This document shows positions 42,350 through 52,078 of a stretch of DNA of 64,000 nucleotides, in pieces (position 1 is the first letter of the stretch; every line of letters starts with the position of its first letter). Both the position numbers and the translations under genes were made by a program. The DNA lies in the NCBI GenBank assembly GCA_900315975.1, contig ONBA01000005.1, positions 1 to 64,000 of the forward strand, read 5' to 3'. Origin of the DNA: an uncultured Ruminococcus sp. GTDB lineage: Bacteria; Bacillota_A; Clostridia; Oscillospirales; Ruminococcaceae. The notes below the pieces were generated by a model. It was not told the origin of the DNA and searched no databases. It saw only the letters and a list, made by a program, of their open reading frames with translations.

Positions 42350-44812
42350 ATGAATTTATCTATGAAATGGCTCGCTGACTATGTCAATGCAGACGTGCCG
42401 ATAAAGGATTTTTGCCACGCTCTTACTATGAGCGGCTCAAAGGTTGAATGCTATGAAGTTGAAGGCAGTAATGTCTCTAAAGTCGTAGTTGGTAAGATAC
42501 TCTCAAAGGGTCCTCACGAAAACGCTGACGCTCTCTTCGTTTGTCAGGTCGATGTCGGTGCCGATGCCCCTGTCCAGATCGTTACCAACGCTAAAAATGT
42601 CAAGGAAGGTGACCTCGTTCCTGTCGCTCTCGACGGCGCTGTCCTCCCCGAAGGCAAGATAAAAAAGTGCAAGATGCGCGGTGTTGAAAGCTTCGGTATG
42701 TTCTGCGGTATAGACACTCTCGGTCTTACTGCTCACGATTTCCCCTACGCTGACCCCGAAGGTGTCTTCGTTATTGAGGAAGACTGCAAGCCCGGTGACG
42801 ATATCCACGACGCTATCGGTCTCAACGACACTTCCGTTGAATTCGAGATAACATCTAACCGTCCCGACTGCCTCAGCGTTATCGGTCTCGCAAGAGAAAC
42901 TGCCGCTACCTACGACCTCCCCCTCAACGTTAAAGAACCCTCATACAAGGGTGTTGACGGCGATATAAACTCTATGCTCAAAGTTGATATACACAACACT
43001 GAAAAGTGTCAGAGATACTGCGCAGGTATCGTTAAAAACGTTAAGATAGGTCCATCTCCACGCTGGATGAGAGAACGTCTCCGTGCAAGCGGTGTACGCC
43101 CGATAAATAACTTCGTTGACATCACCAACTACGTTATGCTCGAATATGGTCAGCCTATGCACGCTTTCGACCTCCGCTACGTTGAAGGTGCTCATATCAA
43201 TGTACGCAACGCTGTTGACGGTGAGAAAATAATGACCCTCGACGGTGTTGAGCGTGAGCTTTCAAGCGATATGCTCGTTATCGCTGACGAGAAAAAACCT
43301 GTTGCCGTTGCCGGTATCATGGGCGGCGAGTACAGTGGTATCATGGACGATACCACTACAGTCGTTTTCGAGTCCGCTTACTTCGAGCCTACTCAGGTCA
43401 GACAGACCTCAAAGAAGCTCCGTCTGAAGTCTGACGCTTCTTCACGCTACGAAAAAGGTGTTGACCGCCTTATCTCCATGACCTGCCTCAGACGTGCATT
43501 TGAACTCGTTGAAGAGCTCGGTGCAGGTGAAGTACTCAATACTGTCATCGACTGCGACTATACCGACAAAACTCCTGCTTCCGTTGACTTCGACCCCAAG
43601 TGGACTAACGATTTACTCGGTACCGATATCCCCGAGGACAAGATGAAGGAATACCTCGGCAGACTCGGCTTCACTTTCGACGGCGGCAAGGTAATCGCTC
43701 CCTCATTCCGTATAGACATCGCCTGCAAGGCTGATATCGCTGAGGAAGTCGCTCGTATCTACGGCTACAACAATATCCCCTCAACCGATTTCCGCGGTGT
43801 TGCAAGAGCTGAGTTCACCCCCGAGCAGAAGTTCACACGCGCTCTCAGAAATGCGGCTGTATCTCTCGGCGGCTACGAAATCGCTACATATTCTTTCGTT
43901 TCTCCCAAGTACTTCGATAAGATAAAGCTTCCGGCTGACAGCAAGCTCCGCAAGGTTGTACGTATCGTTAACCCTCTCGGTGAGGACACAAGTGTTATGA
44001 GAACATCTACTATCCCCTCAATGCTCGACGTTCTCTCCTTTAACTACAATAACCGCAACGAAAAGGCTTGCCTCTTTGAAATCGCTAAGGAATACCTCCC
44101 TGTTGACGAAAAGAGAAACTATCAGGGTGATGAGGCTCTCCTCGCTAACAACGGTAAGCCGCGTCACGAGTATGAGTATCAGCTCCCCGATGAACCTCAG
44201 CGTCTCACTGTTGGTATGTACGGCGGTAATGCCGACTTCTATACCCTCAAAGGCATGGTTGAACAGCTCCTCGCTGAAATGAATATCAGCGACGTTGAGT
44301 ATATCCGCGCTTCCGACTGCGATGTTTTCGATGAAAAATACGCTCTCCACCCCGGCAGAAGTGCTGTTATCATCAGAGACGGTGTTTGCCTCGGTATCAT
44401 GGGTGAGGTTCACCCCGAGGTTCAGGAAACATACGAAATAGGTGTTAAGACTTATGTCGCTAAACTCAATATTCCCGAACTCATGGACGCTGCTGCTGAT
44501 AAAATCACATACAAGCCGCTTCCAAAGTTCCCGGCTACTACACGCGACCTCAGCCTCCTCGTTGACGAGGATATGCCTGTTGCCGAACTCGAAAAGGCTA
44601 TCAAGGGTGCTGTAGGAAAAATACTCGAAAAGGTCACTCTCTTCGACGTTTACCGCAGTGACGACATGATCAGAAACGGCAAGAAGAGTATCGCTTACTC
44701 GATCTCTATGCGCTCGCATGAAGGTACTCTTACCGACGAACAGGCTGACAGTGCCATGAAAAAGGCTCTCAAAGCTCTCGCAAATATCGGTGCTGAACTC
44801 AGAAGTTTATAA
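42350..44812 (+). CDS. pheT: Phenylalanine-tRNA ligase beta subunit
   Basis: 820 residues, full bacterial length. The N-terminal tRNA-binding OB fold (about 40-150) is followed by the B3/B4 editing region (about 210-370, with MLEYGQPMHAFDL), a B5 domain (about 400-475), a class II-like core (about 480-690) and the C-terminal ferredoxin-like anticodon-binding domain (FPATTRDLSLLVDEDMPV onward). No truncation. AAAGGA lies 9 bases before the ATG. It is separated from pheS by 124 bases that carry a large inverted repeat. Confidence 0.97.
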   Translation: MNLSMKWLADYVNADVPIKDFCHALTMSGSKVECYEVEGSNVSKVVVGKILSKGPHENADALFVCQVDVGADAPVQIVTNAKNVKEGDLVPVALDGAVLPEGKIKKCKMRGVESFGMFCGIDTLGLTAHDFPYADPEGVFVIEEDCKPGDDIHDAIGLNDTSVEFEITSNRPDCLSVIGLARETAATYDLPLNVKEPSYKGVDGDINSMLKVDIHNTEKCQRYCAGIVKNVKIGPSPRWMRERLRASGVRPINNFVDITNYVMLEYGQPMHAFDLRYVEGAHINVRNAVDGEKIMTLDGVERELSSDMLVIADEKKPVAVAGIMGGEYSGIMDDTTTVVFESAYFEPTQVRQTSKKLRLKSDASSRYEKGVDRLISMTCLRRAFELVEELGAGEVLNTVIDCDYTDKTPASVDFDPKWTNDLLGTDIPEDKMKEYLGRLGFTFDGGKVIAPSFRIDIACKADIAEEVARIYGYNNIPSTDFRGVARAEFTPEQKFTRALRNAAVSLGGYEIATYSFVSPKYFDKIKLPADSKLRKVVRIVNPLGEDTSVMRTSTIPSMLDVLSFNYNNRNEKACLFEIAKEYLPVDEKRNYQGDEALLANNGKPRHEYEYQLPDEPQRLTVGMYGGNADFYTLKGMVEQLLAEMNISDVEYIRASDCDVFDEKYALHPGRSAVIIRDGVCLGIMGEVHPEVQETYEIGVKTYVAKLNIPELMDAAADKITYKPLPKFPATTRDLSLLVDEDMPVAELEKAIKGAVGKILEKVTLFDVYRSDDMIRNGKKSIAYSISMRSHEGTLTDEQADSAMKKALKALANIGAELRSL

Positions 44813-44872
44813 TGTTTAAGATAGTATCTCCGTACAGATGATGTGCGGAGATATGTTTATAGGAGCAGCTTT

Positions 44873-45925
44873 ATGAAAAAATTCCCTCTCAACTCCCGGA
44901 ATACCAAGCTTTTCGGGCGAACTCTCTTTATAAACGACAAGCTGTGGCTGATACACTCTGCGTCAGGCTGTGAGTTCACTTTCACAGGCAGGAAACTCTC
45001 CCTCTCTATCGGCTGTGACATTGACGCTTACAAAAATGGTCTGCGCTGTAATAAGCCGCGCGTCGCTGTTCTCTGCAACGGCAGACCTGTCGTAAAAAAG
45101 GTCATTGACGAGCTTTGCGAGAACTTCTCAATTATAAGCTCTGACTCTGTAGTCACTAAAACTATCCGCATTGTCAAACTCTCCGAGGCGGCTTTCTCAC
45201 TCGCTTGTGTCTCTGATGCTGTAATCGACGACGACGCTGTTATTTTCCCGACTCCCCGAAACAGTCTCAAAATCGAGTTCATCGGCGACTCTATTACCTG
45301 CGGATACGGTGTTGACGACTGCAACTCGCAGTCAGAGTTCGCTACAGAAGCCGAAAACGCTATGAAATCCTACGCTTACGTCGCTTCCGGTATTCTCGGT
45401 GCTGACTACAGCCTTTTCAGCTACAGCGGTTACGGTCTTATCAGCGGCTACACCGGCGACGGCAAGCGTAATACACGCGAACTTATCATGCCGTGGTACG
45501 AGACGGTCGGTTTCTCTTACTCATCTGTTGACGGTCAGAAAACTCAGGACTTGCCGTGGGACTTCAACAATTCACCAAACGATATCGTTGTCGTAAATAT
45601 CGGCACTAACGATAACAGCTTCTGTACATTCGACAAGTCGCGGTACAACGAATTTGAAGATGCTTACCTGAAATTTCTCAGGTCTGTACGGCGCTGTGAA
45701 AAAAATGCACTCATTATCTGCACTATCGGTACCATAACTCAGGAGCCGATGCCATACATCGAAAACGCGGTCAGACGCATGAACGACCAACGCATTAAAA
45801 CTCTTCTTCTCCCTCAGCAGGACGGTACTCTCGGATTCGGCTCAAACTGGCACCCCTCCGAGGATACTCATCTTGCCGCCGGTGAAGTATTAGCCGATTT
45901 TATAGCCTCTGTTACCGGTCAGTAA
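44873..45925 (+). CDS. CE2-like SGNH/GDSL carbohydrate esterase
   Basis: 350 residues from the ATG at 44873 (AGGAGC upstream). An N-terminal jelly-roll (about 1-125, with GRTLFINDKLWLIHSASGCEFTF) precedes an SGNH hydrolase domain. The nucleophile serine is in FIGDSITCGYG, the Asn block is in VVVNIGTNDNSF and the His is in NWHPSEDTH. This two-domain order is typical of CE2 acetyl esterases of plant cell-wall degraders. There is no signal peptide, so it would act inside the cell on imported acetylated oligosaccharides, or its export is not obvious. Confidence 0.85.
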   Translation: MKKFPLNSRNTKLFGRTLFINDKLWLIHSASGCEFTFTGRKLSLSIGCDIDAYKNGLRCNKPRVAVLCNGRPVVKKVIDELCENFSIISSDSVVTKTIRIVKLSEAAFSLACVSDAVIDDDAVIFPTPRNSLKIEFIGDSITCGYGVDDCNSQSEFATEAENAMKSYAYVASGILGADYSLFSYSGYGLISGYTGDGKRNTRELIMPWYETVGFSYSSVDGQKTQDLPWDFNNSPNDIVVVNIGTNDNSFCTFDKSRYNEFEDAYLKFLRSVRRCEKNALIICTIGTITQEPMPYIENAVRRMNDQRIKTLLLPQQDGTLGFGSNWHPSEDTHLAAGEVLADFIASVTGQ

Positions 45926-45989
45926 TTCTCCCCATGAATACTTCAGGGCATGACCGCATAGTATTTATAAAAAAATCAGGAGGCTGACA

Positions 45990-46715
45990 ATGAATAACAA
46001 AAATAAAATCAAGCTTATCGCTTCAGGTATCACACTCTGCTGCTGTGCGGCTGCGGTCGGAGCATTCTCTTTTCTCGGAAGAAACGAGACCGCTGTTCCT
46101 GCCGCTGTAATAGGTGAAGAGGAATTGCCTGTGATTATCCTCGATGCAGGACATGGCGGTTTCGACGGCGGATGTGTGTCTGCGGAAGGAGTCCCCGAAA
46201 AGGGTATCAACCTCAGTATACTCCTCAGACTCAGGGATATACTCGAAATTTCCGGCTACGATGTTGAGGTAACACGCGACAGCGATGTCTCAATTCACGA
46301 CAAAGGCATTGAGGGTATCTCCAAGCAGAAGAGTTCAGATATGGACAATCGACTCGCACTCTTTAACAAGTACGAAAACGCAGTCTGCGTTTCTATCCAT
46401 CAGAATCAGTTCACTGACCCTGTTTACCACGGTGCGCAGATGTTTTACTCCGCATCTAACAAGCACAGCGAAAGTCTCGCACGCAGTATCCAGTCGAGCT
46501 TTGCAGAGACGCTCCAACCCGAAAATAAACGTGAGATAAAGCTCTGCGGCAAGGAGCTTTTCCTATGCTATTACAGCAAAAATCCCACCGTCATGGTCGA
46601 GTGCGGATTTCTCTCAAATCCCGAGGAAGCCGCTCTGCTCAATACCGAGGAGTATCAGGAAAAAGTGGCACTGACCATTTTCGACGGCATCAACGATTAC
46701 GTTAACGATAATTAA
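45990..46715 (+). CDS. N-acetylmuramoyl-L-alanine amidase (Amidase_3, CwlD-like)
   Basis: 241 residues. An N-terminal membrane anchor or signal (IKLIASGITLCCCAAAVGAF) is followed by the Amidase_3 domain. Zinc ligands are in IILDAGHGGFDGG, the Glu/His pair is in CVSIHQNQF, and the catalytic Glu is in VMVECGFLSNPEEA. The size and layout resemble CwlD, which makes muramic-delta-lactam in spore cortex; with spoIIE in the window a sporulation role is possible, but a general wall hydrolase is equally consistent. CAGGAGG precedes the ATG. Confidence 0.88.
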   Translation: MNNKNKIKLIASGITLCCCAAAVGAFSFLGRNETAVPAAVIGEEELPVIILDAGHGGFDGGCVSAEGVPEKGINLSILLRLRDILEISGYDVEVTRDSDVSIHDKGIEGISKQKSSDMDNRLALFNKYENAVCVSIHQNQFTDPVYHGAQMFYSASNKHSESLARSIQSSFAETLQPENKREIKLCGKELFLCYYSKNPTVMVECGFLSNPEEAALLNTEEYQEKVALTIFDGINDYVNDN

Positions 46716-46719
46716 AAAA

Positions 46720-46782
46720 AAGCCTGAAAGCTTCATTCTAAGTGCACTTTCCTTAACGGAAAGGCAGTCTGCTTTCAGGCTT
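46720..46782. terminator. Bidirectional terminator between the amidase and ispE
   Basis: AAGCCTGAAAGC (46720-46731) pairs with GCTTTCAGGCTT (46771-46782); an inner CTTTCC/GGAAAG hairpin sits in the loop. T-runs flank it on both strands. Confidence 0.8.
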
Positions 46783-46792
46783 ATTTTATTTG

Positions 46793-47653
46793 TCACAGTT
46801 CAATGAATGCTTTGTCCACCGTCTCGCACACGTCTGCAAAATATCCGCTGTTTCTGAGCGTTTCCGCACAGTTTTCAGCCTGCTCCCGACTTGTGAAAAA
46901 TCCGAATACAGCAGAGCCGCTTCCGGTCATTTTCGGGTTCAGTGCTCCGCATTCGCGCATATTCTTCTCGATATCATCGACCTCTTCAAGCTTTATAGCC
47001 TGCTCGAAAAGATTGCCGAAATATTCATACGCTTTATCAGGTTCACTTTCAATAGCAGAAACAAGCCTTGATGTCAGCGGGTGGTCGGGCACTTCAAGTG
47101 CATCTATCAGCGAATACGCTTCCGCTGTCGAAACTCCTTCCCTGCCCTTTGCGATTACAAGTGTTCTGCCCGAAAAATCGGCTATAGGCTCGATTTTTTC
47201 ACCTATTCCCGATACGTATGCTGTACCGCCTGTAAGGAAGAAAGGTACGTCAGCACCAAGCTTTTCCGGTGACGAAAAAGTTCTGCCGGTAATTTTAGCA
47301 AGGCAGTACAGTACTGCCGCGGCATCGGTGCTTCCTCCGCCCATTCCTGCCTGCGATGGGATTCCCTTTTTAATATGTATACTGCATCCGCAGTCCATAC
47401 CGTTTTCCTCAAAAAAACGTTTCGCCGCTTTGTACGCGATATTGCGCTCATCGCACGGTATCGGGTCGGACTTCTCGAAAAATTCCGGAAGCTCACAGCT
47501 CACTTTTATTGCTCCGGTATCGTTTGTCTCTACCGTTACCTCGTCGTATAGTCCGACGGTCTGAAATACACTTTCAAGTGAATGATAGCCGTTTTCAAGT
47601 CTGCCGATAACATCGAGGGCAAGGTTTATCTTAGCCGCTGTTTTTACCTTCAT
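46793..47653 (-). CDS. ispE: 4-diphosphocytidyl-2-C-methyl-D-erythritol kinase
   Basis: 286 residues. IspE is the GHMP-family kinase of the MEP isoprenoid pathway. The N-terminal AKINLALDVIGRLENGYH and the ATP-binding PSQAGMGGGSTDAAAV are diagnostic, with the C-terminal MTGSGSAVFGFF. The start overlaps the aminotransferase stop by 4 bases. Last gene of a PHP-Lrp-aminotransferase-ispE operon. Confidence 0.95.
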   Translation of the reverse strand: MKVKTAAKINLALDVIGRLENGYHSLESVFQTVGLYDEVTVETNDTGAIKVSCELPEFFEKSDPIPCDERNIAYKAAKRFFEENGMDCGCSIHIKKGIPSQAGMGGGSTDAAAVLYCLAKITGRTFSSPEKLGADVPFFLTGGTAYVSGIGEKIEPIADFSGRTLVIAKGREGVSTAEAYSLIDALEVPDHPLTSRLVSAIESEPDKAYEYFGNLFEQAIKLEEVDDIEKNMRECGALNPKMTGSGSAVFGFFTSREQAENCAETLRNSGYFADVCETVDKAFIEL

Positions 47654-48831
47654 TTCTGTTCCTCCCTGAGCTTGTTCAGGAACTTCTCTATCCTGCTCAT
47701 CGCCTCCATGAGGTGCTTGAGCGAGTAAGCATACGATATTCGCATATAGCCTTCGCCGGACTCTCCGAATGCACTTCCCGGGACTGCCGCTACCTTGTTC
47801 TCGTAAAGCAGTCTCTCGCAGAATTCCTCACTCGTAAGACCTGTACTCTTTATGCATGGGAACACGTAAAAAGCGCCCTCGGGGTCAAAACAGGTAAGCC
47901 CGAGACGGTTGAACTCCTTCACAAGATAACGGCGGCGGATATTATACTCGTCCACCATTTTCGCTACCTCGGTGTCGCACGATGTAAGTGCCTCAACTGC
48001 CGCATTCTGACTTATGTACGGACTGCACATTATGCCGTACTGATGTATCTTTGCTATCTGCGATATTATCGGTTCAGGAGCCGCTACATAGCCGAGTCTC
48101 CAGCCGGTCATTGCGTAAGCCTTTGAAAAGCCGTTTACGTATATCGTTCTCTCGCACATACCTTCAAGCTCGATGATAGAAAAGTGCTTTCTGCCATAGG
48201 TCAGCTCGGAGTATATCTCGTCAGTCAGCACCATTATATTTGTACCGCGCAGAAACTCTGCAATAGGTTCGAGGTCTTCGCGGGTCATTATGGCTCCGGT
48301 AGGATTGTTCGGGAACGGCAGTATTATCATCTTTGTGCGCTCTGTGACCTTGTCCCTGAAGTCTTCAACTGTGAGCTTGAAGTTATTCTCTATCCTCGTA
48401 GGAACAGGTACAGCAACTCCGCCCATAAGCTCTACAAGAGGTGCATAACACACGAAACACGGCTCTACTACAAGTACCTCGTCACCGGGGTCAAGCAGTC
48501 CTCTTACCGCGAGGTCTATCGCTTCTGAACCGCCGACCGTCACGATTATCTCACTGTTGTCGTCGTATTCAACTCCGTGTTTCTTTTTGATTCGCTCCGA
48601 AATAGCCGTTCTGAGCGGCTGTACTCCCTTGTTAGGACCGTATATGATGTGCTTGCGTTCGAGTACCTGTATTGCCGCTTTGCGTATCACCCACGGTGTC
48701 GAGAAGTCAGGTTCGCCTACTCCGAGAGATATTACTCCCTCCATTGTTCCGGCTATGTCAAAAAACTTTCGTATGCCGGACGGCTTCATATTCTTTATCT
48801 TGCTTGAAAGGACCTTATCGTAATCTATCAC
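47650..48831 (-). CDS. PLP-dependent aminotransferase, class I/II
   Basis: 393 residues, fold type I. The PLP lysine is in VNGFSKAYAMTGWRLGY, the PLP-ring Asp/Tyr region is in VLTDEIYSELTY, and the carboxylate-binding Arg is in EGYMRISYAYSLKHL. This subgroup (PatA/aromatic or aspartate-type) is common in Firmicutes; the amino acid is not predictable. An Lrp-family gene lies 2 bases upstream and probably regulates it in response to an amino acid. Confidence 0.93.
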   Translation of the reverse strand: MIDYDKVLSSKIKNMKPSGIRKFFDIAGTMEGVISLGVGEPDFSTPWVIRKAAIQVLERKHIIYGPNKGVQPLRTAISERIKKKHGVEYDDNSEIIVTVGGSEAIDLAVRGLLDPGDEVLVVEPCFVCYAPLVELMGGVAVPVPTRIENNFKLTVEDFRDKVTERTKMIILPFPNNPTGAIMTREDLEPIAEFLRGTNIMVLTDEIYSELTYGRKHFSIIELEGMCERTIYVNGFSKAYAMTGWRLGYVAAPEPIISQIAKIHQYGIMCSPYISQNAAVEALTSCDTEVAKMVDEYNIRRRYLVKEFNRLGLTCFDPEGAFYVFPCIKSTGLTSEEFCERLLYENKVAAVPGSAFGESGEGYMRISYAYSLKHLMEAMSRIEKFLNKLREEQK

Positions 48832-48833
48832 GT

Positions 48834-49313
48834 TTAACAGAGTCCCCTTTCATCCGGCTCTTCTCCGTCGATGAAGATGCCTTTTTCTTTGTATTTCTTA
48901 AGGATAAAATGTGTTGATGTCGAAAGGATACCGTCGATAGTTGCCAGTCTTTCGGAAACGAAAAATGCAACGTCCTTGAGGTTGTTTCCCTTTACCTCGA
49001 CTGCAAGGTCGTATGCACCTGATGACATGAGGCTAACGCTCTCGACCTCGTCGTACATCATAATAGTCTTTGCGATATCGTCAAATCCGCAGTCGCGCTG
49101 AGGTGTTACCTTCAGCTCGATAGTCGCATGGACTGTTGACTTGTCGTATTTATCATCGTCAAGGATAACGCTGTATCCGCGGATAACTCCCTCGTCCTCG
49201 AGTTTCTTTATCCATGACTCTGCCTCCGCAGGTGATATTCCAAGCATTTCGCCTAATGCAGTATTTGAAATGCGCGCATTCTGCTGTAATATTTTTATGA
49301 GTTCATTTTTCAT
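48834..49313 (-). CDS. Lrp/AsnC-family transcriptional regulator
   Basis: 159 residues from the ATG at 49313, with AAAGGA 8 bases upstream. An N-terminal helix-turn-helix (about 1-55, LQQNARISNTALGEMLGISP) is followed by a C-terminal RAM ligand-binding domain with the metabolite-binding fold (SLMSSGAYDLAVEVKG). Such proteins sense amino acids. It sits directly upstream of an aminotransferase on the same strand. Confidence 0.9.
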   Translation of the reverse strand: MKNELIKILQQNARISNTALGEMLGISPAEAESWIKKLEDEGVIRGYSVILDDDKYDKSTVHATIELKVTPQRDCGFDDIAKTIMMYDEVESVSLMSSGAYDLAVEVKGNNLKDVAFFVSERLATIDGILSTSTHFILKKYKEKGIFIDGEEPDERGLC

Positions 49314-49326
49314 ATTATCGTTCCTT

Positions 49327-50175
49327 TCAATCAATATTTATAAACTGCGGCTTACGCTGTCTGAAGTAAGCAAGGTACCTGAATCCGGCGGCTTTCGCCA
49401 ACTCGGCACCGTCCGCGACGTTTGCACCTATATCATTGACCGTATGCGAATCAGACCCTACTGATACTATCTCTCCGCCAAGTTCACGGTACATCTTCAC
49501 GTATTTAAGGTCAGGAAATGTTGCTCCGAAGCCTTGTCTTATTCCGGAAGTATTTATCTCTATGCCTTTGCCGTTCTGAATGAGCAGTTTAAAGCTTTCA
49601 GCTATGATACCGTCAAAGCGGCTTATGTCGATGTCTATCCCTGCTTTGCATTTGAGGTAGCGCATGAAATAGGTCAGATGTGCGAGAACATCGAATTTTC
49701 CCCATTTGCACAGCTTGTAAATCTCAGCAAAGTACCTCTCGGCAAGTCCGTATATGCCTTCAAGAGTGTACTCGCTGTAGTCGATGAAGCAGAAATCCTC
49801 CGTCTTGGGAAGCTGATGCATTGAGCCGAGTACAAAATCGAGTCTGCTGTCGCTGACCACTCTTTCGGCGACTTCATAATCGTGAGTTGCCTGTCCAAGC
49901 TCGGTACCGCATATCAGCTCGATTTTTCCGGCATACTCCTCTTTCAGCTTTGTGACCGCTGAAACTGAGTTTTCAAAGTCTTTGCCGAAGTCGAAATACT
50001 GATACGTCGTCTCGTCGGGATAGTGCTCCTCAGAGTACCACCTGTTGCACTCGCAGTGGTCGGTTATCGCGTAGGCGGCAAGTCCGAGACTGCACGCTCG
50101 CTTTATGCATTCGTTTATGTCAGCTTCTGAATCAACCGAAAACTGAGTATGCGTATGACAGTCGATAAGGTTCAT
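49327..50175 (-). CDS. PHP-domain phosphatase, histidinol-phosphatase (HisJ) type
   Basis: 282 residues from the ATG at 50175, preceded by AAGAGGTG. The metal-binding PHP motifs are IDCHTHTQFSVDSEADI, AITDHCECN, GTELGQATHD, DVLAHLTYFMRY and VSVGSDSHT. The family includes HisJ histidinol-phosphate phosphatase and other small phosphatases; no his gene is nearby, so the substrate is uncertain. First gene of the operon. Confidence 0.88.
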   Translation of the reverse strand: MNLIDCHTHTQFSVDSEADINECIKRACSLGLAAYAITDHCECNRWYSEEHYPDETTYQYFDFGKDFENSVSAVTKLKEEYAGKIELICGTELGQATHDYEVAERVVSDSRLDFVLGSMHQLPKTEDFCFIDYSEYTLEGIYGLAERYFAEIYKLCKWGKFDVLAHLTYFMRYLKCKAGIDIDISRFDGIIAESFKLLIQNGKGIEINTSGIRQGFGATFPDLKYVKMYRELGGEIVSVGSDSHTVNDIGANVADGAELAKAAGFRYLAYFRQRKPQFINID

Positions 50176-50364
50176 ATCTTCACCTCTTGAAATCAATGTA
50201 TTCTATAATTATATCACATTGGAGCAAGTTTTTCCACTGTTTTTAATAAAATTTCCAGTTAAAAAATAAAATTATATTATATGCTTTATTTTTTCATAAT
50301 AGTATGTTATAATATTGTCATACAAATATTTTTCTACCCCATATTTAAACGGAGGTCATTTTTT

Positions 50365-50634
50365 ATGAGAGCAGTTGTAACTGTTATTGGTAAAGACACT
50401 GTAGGTATCCTTCACAAAGTCAGCGGTATCTGCGCTGAATACAACGTGAACGTTATCGAGGTAACTCAGAGCGTTTTACAGGATATGTTCGCTATGATAA
50501 TGCTCGTTGATATTTCAGCTATCAACGCTGACTTCGCTAAACTCGTTGACAGCATGGATACTCTCGGCAAAGAACTCGGTCTTTCTATACATACGATGCA
50601 TGAGGATATCTTCAACTCTATGCACAGCGTCTGA
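50365..50634 (+). CDS. ACT-domain protein (UPF0237)
   Basis: 89 residues from the ATG at 50365, with GGAGG 9 bases upstream; the frame extends further upstream but without a ribosome site. A single ACT fold: RAVVTVIGKDTVGILHKVSG, YNVNVIEVTQSVLQDMFAMIM. UPF0237 proteins resemble the N-terminal half of GcvR and probably sense an amino acid. It is the conserved partner of the next gene, 30 bases downstream. Confidence 0.92.
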   Translation: MRAVVTVIGKDTVGILHKVSGICAEYNVNVIEVTQSVLQDMFAMIMLVDISAINADFAKLVDSMDTLGKELGLSIHTMHEDIFNSMHSV

Positions 50635-50664
50635 TGCTGAAACCTTAATGAAAGGATAATTCAA

Positions 50665-52023
50665 ATGCTTAACGTTTATAATATACTCGAGACTATCCGC
50701 ATGATTCAGGACGAATGTCTCGATATCAGAACTATCACTATGGGTATCTCCCTCCTTGACTGCATTGATACAGACATAGACAAAGCCTGTGAAAAGGTAT
50801 ACAACAAGATAGTTTCAAAAGCCGGCAAACTCGTTGAGACCGGTCAGCAGATAGAAAAAGAGTACGGTATCCCGATAGTCAACAAGAGAATCTCTGTTAC
50901 TCCTATAGCTATGCTCGCTGCTGCGTGCCCGAACGATAATCCGGTTAAATTTGCAAAGGCTCTTCAGCGTGCCGCTGATACCTGCGGAGTCAACTTCATA
51001 GGCGGATATTCCGCTCTCGTACATAAGGGATTCTCAGCAGGCGATGAGGCTCTTATACGCTCTATCCCCGAGGCTCTCGATGTTACTCAGAATATCTGCT
51101 CGTCTGTAAATATCGGCTCTACAAAGTCCGGCATAAATATGGACGCTGTAAAACTCATGGGTCAGATCGTAAAGCAGACCGCTGAACGTACTGCCGACCG
51201 CGACTGTATCGGTGCCGCTAAGCTCGTTGTCTTCTGCAACGCTGTTGAGGATAACCCCTTCATGGCAGGTGCTTTTCACGGTGTAGGTGAGCCTGACTGC
51301 GAGATTCACGTTGGTGTATCGGGTCCCGGAGTTGTCCGCGCTGCCCTTACAAAGTACCCTGACGCTTCTATTAATGAAATCGCCGACATCATCAAAAAGA
51401 CCGCTTTCAAGATAACTCGTATGGGTCAGCTTGTCGGTGCAAGAGCTTCTGAACTTCTCGGCGTTCCTTTCGGTATCGTTGACCTCTCTCTTGCTCCTAC
51501 TCCGGCTGTTGGCGACAGTGTCGCTCATATTCTTGAGGAAATGGGTCTTGAAATGTGCGGTACCCACGGTACTACCGCCTGCCTCGCTATGCTCAATGAC
51601 GCTGTTAAAAAAGGCGGTGTTATGGCTTCTTCGACCGTCGGCGGTCTCTCAGGTGCTTTCATTCCTGTCTCAGAAGATGCCGGCATGATAGACGCGGCTG
51701 TTGACGGTGTACTCACTCTCGAAAAACTCGAAGCTATGACCGCTGTATGCTCTGTTGGTCTCGATATGATAGTTGTTCCCGGCGATATCTCTCCCGAAAC
51801 TATTTCCGCTATCATCGCTGATGAAGCGGCTATCGGTATGGTTAACACCAAAACTACAGCAGTACGTCTCATTCCCGCTATCGGCAAAAAAGAGGGCGAT
51901 ACCCTCGAATTCGGCGGACTCCTCGGAAGCGGTCCGGTAATGCCTGTCAAGGAAAAGTCTGCGGCTAAATTCATCAACCGCGGCGGTCGAATCCCCGCTC
52001 CCATGCACAGTCTCAAAAACTAA
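50665..52023 (+). CDS. PFL-like/UPF0210 (DUF711) family protein
   Basis: 452 residues, full family length. Structural work places this family near glycyl-radical enzymes by fold, but the glycyl-radical motif is absent and the biochemical role is unknown. Visible family blocks: [56 protein letters not shown] and [20 protein letters not shown]. The constant pairing with an ACT protein suggests amino-acid-responsive control. Confidence 0.92.
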   Translation: MLNVYNILETIRMIQDECLDIRTITMGISLLDCIDTDIDKACEKVYNKIVSKAGKLVETGQQIEKEYGIPIVNKRISVTPIAMLAAACPNDNPVKFAKALQRAADTCGVNFIGGYSALVHKGFSAGDEALIRSIPEALDVTQNICSSVNIGSTKSGINMDAVKLMGQIVKQTAERTADRDCIGAAKLVVFCNAVEDNPFMAGAFHGVGEPDCEIHVGVSGPGVVRAALTKYPDASINEIADIIKKTAFKITRMGQLVGARASELLGVPFGIVDLSLAPTPAVGDSVAHILEEMGLEMCGTHGTTACLAMLNDAVKKGGVMASSTVGGLSGAFIPVSEDAGMIDAAVDGVLTLEKLEAMTAVCSVGLDMIVVPGDISPETISAIIADEAAIGMVNTKTTAVRLIPAIGKKEGDTLEFGGLLGSGPVMPVKEKSAAKFINRGGRIPAPMHSLKN

Positions 52024-52078
52024 AATAATAAGCGGCTATCGGAATCGTCCGGTAGCCGTGTTTGTATAAGGAGAAATT

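Noticed and set aside
44018..44719. 233-codon minus-strand frame opposite pheT
   Set aside because: pheT covers the region with conserved domains; the opposite frame shows no family features.
44826..44855. Hairpin ATCTCCG/CGGAGAT between pheT and the esterase as a terminator
   Set aside because: Stem is good but there is no T-run, and the esterase ribosome site follows at once; read-through is likely.
46803..47564. 253-codon plus-strand frame opposite ispE
   Set aside because: ispE has a full GHMP-kinase motif set on the minus strand; this frame is low-complexity Ser-rich shadow.
50308..50313. TATAAT before the ACT gene
   Set aside because: The region is so AT-rich that the -10 match is expected by chance, and the -35 position reads TTTATT.
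52033..52058. 10-pair hairpin after the UPF0210 gene considered as a terminator
   Set aside because: CGGCTATCGG pairs with CCGGTAGCCG with one G-T pair, but no T-run follows, so it is at best a weak attenuator.
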